A stretch of 64,000 nt of DNA, from contig JAKNDB010000087.1 of assembly GCA_024305405.1 (NCBI GenBank), positions 9,240,501-9,304,500 of the forward strand, in the 5' to 3' direction. Positions 35,136 to 51,100 of this stretch are shown here, in pieces. Position numbers and translations under genes: made by a program. The stretch's first letter is position 1. Every line of letters begins with the position of its first letter. The notes beneath the pieces were generated by a model. That model was not told where the DNA came from, did no database searches, and saw only the letters and a list, made by a program, of their open reading frames with translations. This DNA comes from Dirofilaria immitis (taxonomy: Eukaryota; Nematoda; Chromadorea; Rhabditida; Onchocercidae).

Positions 35136-38100
35136 GTGAAAGATCTACCGTATTTAACTCGGATTTCCGGAAGGATTAGCACGATGGCTATTTTGAATGG
35201 TTTGGATGTTCATCTTTTACATGTTGTCGCTAAAATGGCGAAGTCGCTTAGTAAAAGAAAATATAAAGATTTATGAGATATGTTGTAAATCATAAAAAAT
35301 TATCATGTTTATGTGCTCCAAATACAAGCGTACAAGTCATAAAGATTCGTGAAAGATCCTAATTAACAACATCAATTTTGCCAGATGTGCTCCACGAAGT
35401 CAGCTGGATGGTATATCGGGCATCCTTGGGCAGTTTCTTTTCTTTGAGTCATGTTATTATTATTAGAATTGTCTTATTGTATCATTTATATCGCAATTGT
35501 TGCGTTCGTTGATGTGCTATCGAAATTAGCGTAATAAAAGCTTAATTACCCAACTTGGAACTTCATTTCAATTTACGAAATACGAGAAATTAAAGTAATC
35601 TGTGAGGACTGAGAAGAAGAAACTAGCCACTTCAAATTTTGCCATGATTAGAAAGAAAATGTCAATACGTGCCACACATTTTTGATAATCGTTTGATTTC
35701 GGTTTTTCCTTTGATAGCGAAAATTTACTCCTTGTCTTAATACCACATGAATAATTCCACCGTGGTATACTTCATGTTTTCGTTATATGAGAAATTCGAT
35801 TATGTTAATCGATTATGCCTTTGGAGATAAATTTGATTTGCTGTTTTCATCTAGTTCTGAGTTTTCTAATCGACCCTTTGATCTCCAAAATTTTTTCCTC
35901 TTCATTTTAATAGAGATTCCACTTGCTTATTTCTTCTTCAGTCAAACCGTCTGATTGTGCTTGTCTGATTAATATCTATTTTGGTAATTTGTAATTGTTG
36001 CTCGTGAGCGGATTTTTCTTGATTAAAGGCGGTTTTCGTCACGGCAGTTTTTCTTTCGTATTTTATGAATTTGAGGATCCAAGCGATTTTTCGTAATAAT
36101 TTTAGCCATTTACTAAATTTTCATCAATAAGTTTTATTTTTTGAACAGGGTTCTTTCTTCGTCATTTTCGGACCATATTGGATCTTTCAATCACATTTCA
36201 TAATTTTTAAGCCCTTTGGGTGTAAGTCCCTTTATCATCACATTACCTGGATTATACTTGCTGGAAATGTAACGAAATGAAAAATTTGTCTTTCTGATTC
36301 CTTCCACTTGATTTTGAACAAACGTTGGTAATAGTCGGGAATGATTTTATATCCAATGTAATACACATTGAAAATTACTATTCAACTCCAAGAATTATTC
36401 TTCTTCTACAAGTTTTGAAGAAGTAATTTGAATTGTATCATTATCAGAACTATTAATCATAATAGATCATACAGTGAGGCCAAAAACTGTAGAAATAACT
36501 TTTTTGTCCATGGTCTATCGTGATACCAATTGATACCAATAATTTTCTTAATTTGACTTATTTCTACTCGATCCTTTTTGGAATCTTTGAAATCTTGATC
36601 ATTTGAGAGGAATTCATTTATATTCATTGAAGCTTTGTTAAAAAAGTTATTACTTGTAAATCATCTGTTACATAACATGTAGGTATTGATGATTATAATT
36701 TCGTGTCTTTCAGATCTTAGGCTAATTTTTACCTTATTAGTTTGGTAGAATTTTGGGATTTGATCAGCAAATAAGAAAAGTCCCAAATTTTTTATGATTT
36801 CTGTTAATTTTGATCGATCAGCCAACTGTATTCGTTTCTTTCTTCTTTATTTCGGGAATGATTGAACCATATTTCACAAAACACAAGCCGTATTATATTG
36901 ACTCTTGCATTAGAAACATAAACATTTCTTTTGTTTGCAGTCATATGTAGTATGTCCTGTCCGAAGAAGTTGGAAATGCGTTTTTTTTTCTTCAAATAAT
37001 CATTTTCGTTGTTTAAAAGTAGGATAAAGTACAATCAATACCCTCTTCATGGTAAAATCTTTACAACTTACTTACTCAATATACAAGAAACCGAAAATAT
37101 ACAAGATCCAGTAAATACATCTGACAGGCTTTGTTTTATATTTGGTAATATAAAATATAGTCAAGAGACTACTGTAAAGAGTACAAATTCAATGAGGATA
37201 TATTTTGTATAACCCAGTCCACGATAGGAAAAACCTATTAGCATTAGCGCTGATGCAGAGAATATTATGGTTAGAGTTATAATAAACGTAATTGCTAAAA
37301 ATTGTAATATGCTATATACCTGATATTACCTCATATTTTCTGAGTATTCTTGCTTGCCAGACATACAAAATTAGATAATATAGTTTTGAGTTGGATAGCT
37401 TAGAATAACAAGAACGATGTCATAAAAGTAGGATAAATTGGATATTCGTTGTCCCAGTAATCTCGGTTACAAAATGTGAAAGGTCTTTTTTCCTTGCTAT
37501 ATTTTTAAGAGTTAGCGTTCGAGATAAGGCGCTTTAAGTTGGATAGCTTAGAATAATTTATGATGAATAATAAGGATGTCTTTCCTTTCGTGCTACTGTT
37601 AGATTTCGTTTTATCTTCTGTTCTTTGGCGAGTATTTGGCTTCTATTTACTTCTTTGAACTAGCTTCATTAGGAATTATCGGTGATCATTAACGGTCCAA
37701 ATTTCTTTTTCTGATTTTAATTAATACACCTTGTCTAAAATCCAAGGTGGTAATTTACTGTTTTTAATTGTTCCTTCACATATTGTTTTCAGTTGTCGGA
37801 GAACCCTTTCTATCGCCTTTATGATTGATTTCCATTCTTTGTTATTTTGTCTAACGAATTCGCTATATAGAGATTTTTTTATAATGAGGAATTTGCCAAA
37901 TTTTTATCCAGAAATTGTCTTATGAGTTTATAATTTTCAAGAACGATGTCATATCTTTTAACTGATTGTAGAACTTCTTCTGTTAAGCACGAAGTGAATT
38001 CTCTGGAGATGTATAGCTGCATTGAAGCTACTCCAAAATTCCCTCCACATTTTTGGGTTAAATTAAAAGTTGATAATGGTAAATGTAGCAAATTTATTTG

Positions 38101-38564
38101 CAATCAGTTGTTGGTGTGTTAGAGATAGGGATAGGTTTTTAATAACCTTTCGACTAAATTATTGAATTGCTAATTCGTCGCCATAATATGAAATCAGAGC
38201 GATAATAGCTTCTTTACCATCTATTTATCAAAGTTAATGTGTCATGTTCGTCATTGATCATGTTTTCGTATTTATCTTCCTCTTCTTCTTTGTTGAGAGT
38301 GTTGTATAATGTCTAGCCAGTTTTGGTTGATTTTTCCTAACGTGCTGATGTACACTTCGAAATCGAAACGTTTTATTTTGTCCGTGATGATTCGTTTTTT
38401 TTTTTTCGTATATTTCTTCTTTCATTTTGGATAAGTTTCAATCTGAGTATGTCAGTGCAATTCTTTAACACCGTCGAGAAGTTTCTGAATTTATATGATT
38501 ATTGATTCGGCTGATTTGTTAGTGAAGTCAACATTGGACCTCACCTTGGACACCAATATTAATT

Positions 38565-39063
38565 TGAAAATTTTCTTCTTTTCTTGTGAGGAATGAAAAT
38601 GAAGGACAGGGTATGCCGAACAAAATGTGTCAATATAACTTCTGTTGGCGTCTATTACTATGCAATATAATAAGATATATCGTTGATATGATTGAAATAA
38701 AATTAATATCATTGAAAGAGTTGCTCAGAAGAACCAAGATAGCGAAAGATCATCTTTAGAATTAATAACATATCCTTTTATAATTAAGATGTTTAAAAAT
38801 CATTCCCACAGCGGGAATGTTAAAAACATTCCTTTATACGCATAGTTATTGGATTGAAGAATATTTTAAACACTGCAAGCAGACTGCGTTATAATAAAGG
38901 AATTATTTACATAGTTTACGGTATTTCGCTATTCATGATAAATTTTATAATAAGGAACAAAGATGAGAATTAGACAAATAATTCATTACATTCAAGCATC
39001 ATAACTTCGTTTATGTTAAATAATGAATCATGAAAAATATAAAATACTTCGGTTATTCTGACA
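38565..39063 (-). repeat. 5' LTR of BEL/Pao element 2
   Basis: Left end TGAAAATTTTCTTC, right end TTATTCTGACA; on the minus strand it begins TGTCAGAATAACC, the TG..CA form of an LTR. It aligns with gaps to 32878-33409. Many substitutions separate the two LTRs, so the insertion is old. Confidence 0.8.
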
Positions 39064-39540
39064 GTAGTATTATCGTAACGAATTAATTTAATTTCATTGA
39101 TATCTCTCCTAAATTATATTATTATTTTCATTATTATTGCAAATAACAAACACAATTAAGTATAACGTAATGTTAATTTCTTCATGATTTATCCTAATAA
39201 AATGATTTATCTTATCATTTCCTTACAATTACAATTTGTGATATCTACCGTATGATTAAATTGATGAGGAAAAATATTTTAAAATGAAATATACTTTAGG
39301 ATACATGTTTCAAAACATGCAAATTTATTATCTTTATGAAAATTTATTATTTCATCAGATTTTTGAAGTCAATTTCAAATATTTTAGATGCGAATTAATT
39401 TTTTTAATTTGCATATGCATACCTTATATTTATGTGTTAATGAATTGGTAAATGAAAAACATATGGAAGAGCTATACGAAATTTAATTTTCAATAATTTT
39501 CGATATTCTTAAATACCTAACAGCAAATCGGCCACTCGAC

Positions 39541-39990
39541 AACATAATTATCAATAAGAGGTATTACAACTTGTGGAGAAAAGAATATTTAAAAAAACAA
39601 TAATCAGATACATTGCATTAAAAACTAATGATTATACGATGGGATTCCGAACTGCTAGCATTAAATTTATATGTTATCAAAGAAATTAAAATGTCATAGG
39701 TTTAATGCCATTTATTTATTTTTATAAGAAATTCATCATCTTATTTAGGAATAGCATGTTATTATTAGGAAATTTTAATCTTTTACTAATTCGAGCTTAA
39801 AACTAAACGTTCCAATTTTAACGCTATTCTGAATGAAATAAAGGAATGCTTTGAATAGAACTGAAATCAAACATATTTATGAAACTTATTAATCTTTTTA
39901 AATCTATTAAAAGAAACAAACAGAACATTAATTTTATATGATTATTTCGGTTTCATGAAAGCGACAATTTTCAACAATGAAACAGTTGGA
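39541..39990. repeat. Diverged copy of the receptor-gene spacer (pairs with 14930-15360)
   Basis: Begins CATAATTATCAATAAGAGG and keeps, in order, the landmarks of the spacer between receptors A-minus and A-plus. No receptor exons were found beside it, so a neighbouring receptor may have been lost here. Confidence 0.75.
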
Positions 39991-41175
39991 TTAAGCATGA
40001 GTAACAAATAAATTCTCCCTCTGATGCTTGAAATTTTTATTTTCAAGTATCAATGCAAAATGTATAGTAGTTCGATGGCTTTGAGATAAATAAATTCCAA
40101 TCCATATCGAATTGGAATTTTTATTTTTCCCATTTTTCGACTATTCATAAAGAATTACATACTTTATCCCTACTTCTTTTCACATTTTTATATCCTTCAG
40201 ATATGATTTCTTTTTTTTTAATTTCAAGCATTTCAGTATGTGCGACAATATTTGAATAAATCATTTGTATTATATACTATCTCATTTCTCATCACTTTTT
40301 CAATGTTCGCTCATCGAACAATCGCACTTCTCATTTATATGAAAAGAATTTAATGTGACTTTCATGGTAATATATCATTTTCATATGTAATCAAAGATCA
40401 TCCGTACAAATAAGCTAAAAAAATCATAGGAATCATTTAGAAGAAAAGAAGCAACAGAAAGCTAACATCAGAATATTAGATTCCTTACGTGAATTCAACC
40501 ATAAAGGAATGTCCTTCTATTGGTATTTAAATACGGAAACACTTGAAGAAAATTTTCGGATTTCTCTGCAACATCACCTATTTCATGCTTGACAAAACTT
40601 TTTGTAGAATATGCTTTCCTGTAGTATATACAGACAAACTCTTCTGTGTAATGTCCATAATGATTCCAAATCTTGTAGCAGGTCGACAAAAGACAAGGAA
40701 GAAGTTTGCAGGTAGAGCCGGTCAAAGTGACAATGATTTTGGTTTTATCAAATTGAGTGGTATGAATGATATCAGTGTTCTAGTCTTAGTACACACAACT
40801 GTGCCATTATAAAACAAAATCGTGTATAAAATATCATTGCTTGGTAAATGTAGGGAAAATATTAACTACTCGTAATTCGATTAATCATTAAGTATGAAAA
40901 AGTACTGAATAGTGCGTATTTAGATACTTGAAGCTTATCCAATCAAAATTTCACACAGTGACTTGAAAAGTGTCTATTGGAGTGGAAAGCGATATTAGTG
41001 CAATATCACTTAAGAATATAAAAGTGAAGCCATTAGGCTAAGATGGTCTTCTAGACTTTGTCCAATACATCATTTTCACTTCCCAACTTTTCTTGTTCTT
41101 TTTCGTAGCAAAAATTTAACGGTTTGTTTTGAAATTTGCTTGAAAAGTGCTACCTAAAAAATCTCATCGATTTCA

Positions 41176-41361
41176 TCTCTTCCCCTCTCTTCTCTCTCCC
41201 TTTCTCTCCCTCTCTTCCTTTTTCTTTTTATTGATACAGTTAAGGGCAATTAAAAAAACTGATGAATAGAGATGGAGATATTGATGATTGCTATATTTTT
41301 GAGTCTAGTAATACATTGAAAGAAAGAGAGAGAGGAGAAGAGAGAGAGAAAGAGGAAGAAG
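41176..41361. repeat. Polypyrimidine tract (41176-41229) and facing polypurine tract (41318-41361)
   Basis: 54 uninterrupted pyrimidines (mainly TC and CCCTCTC) are followed 88 bp later by 44 uninterrupted purines (GA and GGA repeats). The two are roughly complementary on the same strand, so they can pair as a long stem or take part in triplex formation. Confidence 0.8.
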
Positions 41362-41475
41362 CGAAGAAAGGAAGTGAACGAGAGATAGGGGTGAAATGCT
41401 ATGCGATGAAAGATGACTCGAGGTATTTCTTATCCTTCATACTTTCAATCTCTTTTCTCCCTATGTGCTTATATT

Positions 41476-41519
41476 TGTGTATGCATGTGCGTATGCGTAT
41501 GCATGCGCGTGTATATGCG
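41476..41519. repeat. Alternating purine-pyrimidine tract
   Basis: 44 bases alternate strictly between pyrimidine and purine (TGTGTATGCATGTGCG...), including GCGCG. Such tracts are candidates for Z-form DNA. Confidence 0.8.
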
Positions 41520-43065
41520 ACTATACGTGTATGCGTATTGTGTATTGTGTACGTGGACGTATAGATAGATAGATTTGTGAGCATGGAATGAATGAAAGAT
41601 ATGAAGATAATTAAATCTTCTGATTCTGCGTCTTTCATATCACCATTTTGTTGCTAATTTAAAAGCAGCGGCCTCATTTCTCACGTATAATCATATAATT
41701 GCACGTATCATCATATAATTGCACGTAATTCATTCATTCTCAGTTCTTCAGTGCACGAATTCAACATCATTGATACTTCTTCATATGCTACATTTTTGCC
41801 TATTGCTGTCCTTCATCCTACTTGTCTGCCAATTTCATTCTGCTCACTTATATTCCCATCATTACCTCTTCGTTCATTCACTTCCTGTCTATCTCCTCCA
41901 CCACTCGTTTGTCTATCCATCCATCATCTATTTATTCGTCTACTCACGTAGTGCCCGCTCATCTGTCCATCTATTTTATCGTTCATTTATTTGAAATGGT
42001 TATTTATTCAATTGGCAGTCTATCGATATTAGTGGCAAAGATAATCTTTGTAGTTTTTCGATTTCACATGATAGGTGGATATATCATTGTACCTAAATTT
42101 ACGCATCGAATTTTATGAAACAAATAATTCGTCCTTTTTTTTGTGTCCTAAAATATTTATCTGTCCATATTGCGCTATATGTAAACATAGAATTATTGTT
42201 ATAAATTGAAAATGCATCTGAATTTTTCGATAAATTGGAAATAAATGCACGTAATGAAAATAAATTGCTTCCGTGCTTGTTAAAAAAATATGTGAAATGC
42301 AATAGGAAGTACAAATTTAAAAAAAATGGTGATTGAAAACCTTTTTCTTTTGCTTCTCTAATCTTTCTTTCCCTTTTTTTCTTTGACATAATAGAATAGT
42401 TTGTGTCAGATAAACAGTAAAGAAATTTTTCATATGTTTCAATTCCCATTTATCGAGCGATATACTCTATCATTATCTTCTCTGCAACACAGTCCTTATG
42501 ATTTCTTTCCTTTCTTTGTCAGATTCGGGATAAATAACTTCAAGGATATCTCGAGGAAAATAGACGGGTACGAAATTTATTTACAAGCTAAATTTCTAAT
42601 TTACGGATCGACTGAAAAATAGAGTGGGAAAATGGGCAAGTCAGATAAACTTGCAGACTATTAGGAAGAAAATTCTATTAGCATTTTCCTTTTTGATGAT
42701 CCAAAATTCAATAAAGAAAAGATGAGGAAGAATTCGTTCAGTTAGTATACCTCAAATATTGTTTAGACTTGAAAAATGTGGGATAATATTTTCATTAATT
42801 CATCATGAGTAATCGAACAAAAAGAATGTTGATAATAACTATGATATTTATGACTCATAATGGGCTGATAATTATTCGTATCTAAAACTATCGAGGGTGA
42901 CTATCGTATTGATATATGAAATAAACCATTTATATTACTGAAATACGTTGTGGCTGTCTTCATTTTTGTTTTAGGCGAGTGTTTATAGTTTATTCTTGAT
43001 AGTATGTGATGTCTATGCGTAAATAAAAGAATATTCCATTTTTTCACCTTTAATTATCAAATTCC

Positions 43066-43067
43066 AG
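43066..43067 (+). promoter_or_regulatory. Enolase 5'-UTR acceptor or trans-splice site
   Basis: AAATTCCAG| at 43067 lies 36 bases before the enolase ATG, after a T-rich tract. It is either the spliced-leader acceptor or the 3' end of a leader intron. Confidence 0.45.
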
Positions 43068-43103
43068 CAGCTTTCTCTCAATTACAAACAGAAATAACCA
43101 GCT

Positions 43104-47195
<4,092 letters not shown>

Positions 47196-47407
47196 ATTAC
47201 AAGACATTGATGAAAAAATGTTACGTTTTAACTAATTAATGCACCCCAGATCCTTTCATGAATACTATGTTAGTTGTTATGCAGTAATAATAGCTACCGA
47301 TTTCGTTTAAATTAATTTTAAATTATTTCTCATTGTTCTCAATTTGGATCATAGTTTTCGTGGCATATCTGATTCAAATTATTTAGAAACTAAATTGATG
47401 TTATGAC

Positions 47408-47413
47408 AATAAA
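47408..47413 (+). terminator. Probable enolase poly(A) signal
   Basis: AATAAA lies 213 bases after the stop codon. A second AATAAA at 47523-47528 is an alternative. Confidence 0.45.
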
Positions 47414-47669
47414 TGATTTTTTTTTAAATTCATTTACAGAATATTGAAATTATGATCATGACTGAAAAAGTTATATATATATATAAAGAGTGGTGTGAGG
47501 ATAATTACAAGTTTTGTAGTTAAATAAATGCAGTAAAATGCTGTAGATTCATTGTATTCTTCTTCGTTCAGTAAGATAAATTCTTAGTTGATTTGTAATT
47601 GGAAATTAGAGGTATTTTATATTTCTTCGCTTCCAACCTTTGAAGCATCGAATTTCGGATGTTTCATCG

Positions 47670-48130
47670 TTTGATCTTATATACAACAAAAAAACTAATG
47701 TGTTACGAACAGTCAGAACATCAGTAATGGACAAAAGCATCATCCTGTTATGTTGTATAGAGCAATTCTTGGAACTTTTGAAAGTTTTACTGGAGTTCTG
47801 ATAGAACACTGGGCGGGACAGTTGCCATTGCAGCTCGTTCCAACATAATTTGCTATCTTAATCGTTATAAAGAAGCTGACAGCTATGCTAAAATTAGGCA
47901 TTTTAAAAAAGTTATTAGGATGGGGTTAGGTAATGAACAAGTGTCATTCATCTCTGATTTTCAACAATCATTGCTACATGTGGATTGTTCGACATCATAT
48001 TATCTATCATTTGATGCGTTTAAATAATGCAAATGCCGGCATTCGATCTGAAGTTTTAGATTCGTCTTATCTCTACTTGTTTACGAAATTTGTCGCATTC
48101 AAAATTGCCGAATTGTCCCAGAATAATTTG
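47670..48130 (+). pseudogene. Broken bacterial-type threonyl-tRNA synthetase fragment
   Basis: [10 protein letters not shown] (47670 on) precedes [20 protein letters not shown] and [17 protein letters not shown] (47726-47848), the end of the catalytic core and start of the anticodon-binding domain of ThrRS (family form [20 protein letters not shown]). After a stop and frame changes, NANAGIRSEV near 48020-48060 and VAFKIAELSQNN match the family NAGIR.E....E.I..KIR region. LIEHWAG and LPL.LVP fit bacterial enzymes better than the eukaryotic cytosolic form (TENYGGKWPFW). It is intronless, decayed and not beside the other bacterial insert. Wolbachia origin is likely but unproven. Confidence 0.55.
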
Positions 48131-51100
48131 AATGGTGAGGTTCATAGTCCTGCCATCATTCACATTATGCAACAAATAAAAAGTGTAACACATGGTTTTC
48201 TTTTTCTCTTATCATTATCAGTTTGTAATCTCTGATTTGAGTTATACCTTTCGCACAACATTACATGACTTCTTTCCATCGAATTGTGTATTGCTACTTC
48301 CAATTTAGCAATAAAAATAAATAAAAAAGGTAAGAAATTAGCCAATAAATTACAAAAATTGAACATTTCCTTTTGTCGTCATTATTTCTATTTTCATTTT
48401 CCTTTTTGAAAAGAAAATGATACGATTAACTAAAAATTCTTCAGTTTTCTTCCTATTTAGAAAAATGTTCCAATGAAATTTTGACATAACCAATATTTAG
48501 CGAAAAAAGTTAAGCGAAGAAAAAGGATACCGGACTATTCCTTGGCAAATCTACAAATACATCGTATTTTCATTACTTCACATTAGAGATATAAAACAAC
48601 CATACTTTCTATTCAATTTACAATTTATCATTTTATTTCGAAATCGAATTTTGGTAATTGAATTGTTTCAAATTCGTTTTTTCTTTTCAACTTTAAGGTA
48701 TACCCACTCCATAATTTTAGCAATATTTATGTCTACTTCTGGTTTTTTTTTCTAATTTAATTTGCTTTCTCCAGTTAGATTTTCCTCTTTATTCTTTAAG
48801 CTCATCTCATTTGAAGTTATTTCCATCAATAATTATTATTGTCTTCTCATATGATTATCAAATTTGAGAAAGTTAATTTTTTGAAGCAGAAATGATATTA
48901 AATTTATGAGAGTTGAGTTATATTCAAAATGGCTCCCTTTTTTGTGATTTTTCTTTCAAATTAGAATTTAATGCCAAAATATAAATAAAATATGGCACTT
49001 CTTTCGTTAACTTAATTAATAAATCATTTATTAATTGTTTAATTTGCCTTATAAATCAATTCTTTTTCCAACGAAAAATGCAACTTTTGCAAATCGAGGT
49101 TTTCATTTTTATTTCTTTGTTTTAAAAACTTTCCAAATTATCTTGATAAGTCTCGTTTTTTAATAAATGGAAATATTGTTAAGCAACAAGGAAGAAATCA
49201 AAATTGATGAGAATATAATTATCATTATCTGAGTGATAACAATGATAATTATTTCTAATTAGCCTTTATATTTTCGTCTCCTTTTTCTGAATTAATCTAA
49301 AATTCAACTAGCTCTGCTCTTCAATCTTTTACTACAACTACAAATATCTGACAAATGATCTTTTTATTATAATATTAAATGTCTTGCTTTGGTGGTATAT
49401 ATTGATTTCAATTTCACTTGTTTGTAGTGAAAAAAAGACGAAAATTTCTCCTCAAAAACTAAAAATAGAATGAAATTTTAGCAAAAATCATTATTTATTT
49501 TTAAAATGTTCTTATTTCCATTTTAATTTACATTGTAGCATAAGCAATACTATCAAACTTTCATATTTTTATTTTTAATTTTCGCTGTATTTCCTCCTAT
49601 TACTTTCATTTAATAATAATTTAGCAAAAGAATAATTTAATTATAAGAAATTTTACTTTTATTACATCGTTTTCTTCGTTAAAAAGATTTGCAACATGGA
49701 AATTATTATCATTGATTGGACTGTATCAAAAGGGCGATAATCATGAACTATAAATTGAAATATTCAAAGTTACTATTCGATAATTAGATTTATGTCAAAT
49801 GAATTGTAATTCTAATCAAATAATATTATGATGAGGAAATTAAAGCGAGATAATTTTTCTGGGATTTGTTGACATAAAGAATTCTTGTTTAATTCCATGT
49901 ACGAACACATATGCAGTAAAATATTATGATACGACATATTTAACTGGTTTTTCAGCAACAGTTTGCGATGATGGTTAATGTTAAAAATCAATGAGAAAAT
50001 ATGTGATAGGAAATCGAGTTTTGAAATTATGTTACACTATCGTTACTAAGCTATTAGTTGTCTGTCATTCAGCTGTTAACGATAAACGAGTAAACTTTCT
50101 ATTTTTAAAATTTCATTCTGCCACACTGCTGCGCAAAAGTCACCTGATGGGTTAATAAACCTCGATTAAATGTATTTGTTAGTGCAAAATTTGAAATTTA
50201 AATCCAACAGAAAGTGTTCAAGTCATCATGGTGTTTTGCACCACTAATTTTCTTTACTTGTTTACTTTCCTGTAATATACTTTCATCTCTTCTTGTTCAT
50301 CCATCACTCATAAAAATCTATTTTCTTATCATAGATTAAAATGAAATGAAATACTTAATTATTAATGATTATTTATTCATTCATTTGTAAACAAATAATT
50401 GCATTTCTCATTTTGTTTTCTCCTTTCTTTGAATTATATCGAATTTTTCTTTTATCGAAAACGAATATTTGTATTATCAATTCCCTCTTCTTTATTTGTC
50501 TTTTTCCATAAATTTTAATTCAATAATTATCTTAATATAAATAAACATTCCTTGTTTCATTTTTTCGATTTTTTTCTTTTGCCTTTCTTCTTTTTATGTT
50601 TACCATTTTTAAATAAGCATCAAAATTGCTTAAATGTTTTCTTCGATGATATTATGATATTACGAACATTTTCTAATGATAAATTATTCCTTATTTAAAA
50701 CAAGAAATCTTTTTTGTTTTTGAACCAATGTATTTTCGAGATTGAAAAATATTCTAGCAAAAAAAAGTTCAATCTAATCATTGCATCTTAATCTAGAAGT
50801 AATAATAACTAACTAATATAGAAGTACTTCTCGAAATTATATCCGAATTGAAATCGATACTACCACTTTTGCTCATCACTAAACTAAACAAAACAATTAA
50901 GAGATGAGAATATCCTTGAAAGATCGACTATTATTTATCGTATTTATTGGATGGTTGCATTATTATCATTATTATCAATGGAAGAATACTGAATATTGGA
51001 GACAATTCAATTTTTATTTTGATATGAATCAATTTCAACAGATATTACTTTTTTTCGAATGAATGAATGACGTGAGCAGACATGTGCCGATACATTGAAA

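Larger units (their letters stand above)
32878..39063 (-). mobile_element. Decayed full-length BEL/Pao LTR retrotransposon 2
   Basis: Two diverged direct repeats of about 0.5 kb bound 5.2 kb of broken pol-type sequence read on the minus strand. Just inside the 5' LTR (minus strand, from about 38556) is TGGTGTCCAAGGTGAGG, which starts with the TGG expected of a primer-binding site. In order on the minus strand: a gag-like region around 38.1-37 kb, then near 36.35-36.18 kb LPTFVQNQVEGIRK, FRYISSKYNPGN and IKGLTPKGLKNYEM (the BEL/Pao RNase H to integrase linker, family form NPAD...TRGLTP), then WILKFIKYERK, then the integrase core at 35135-34938. Stops and frame changes throughout show it is dead. 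Confidence 0.85.
39991..43065. other. Spacer with simple-sequence tracts, no recognised gene
   Basis: Open frames exist on both strands around 40495-40812, where G+C is locally higher, but neither frame could be assigned. The rest holds the polypyrimidine, polypurine and alternating tracts listed separately. A 40-bp stretch at about 41690-41730 repeats TCATATAATTGCACGTA twice. The enolase promoter must lie in the last few hundred bases. Confidence 0.4.

Noticed and set aside
32878..39063. Possible target-site duplication around element 2
   Set aside because: Flanks GTTGC and GTAGT do not match; too decayed to call.
41719..42118. Three overlapping plus-strand frames rich in Ser, His and Leu
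   Set aside because: Produced by pyrimidine-rich low-complexity DNA; several frames are open at once.
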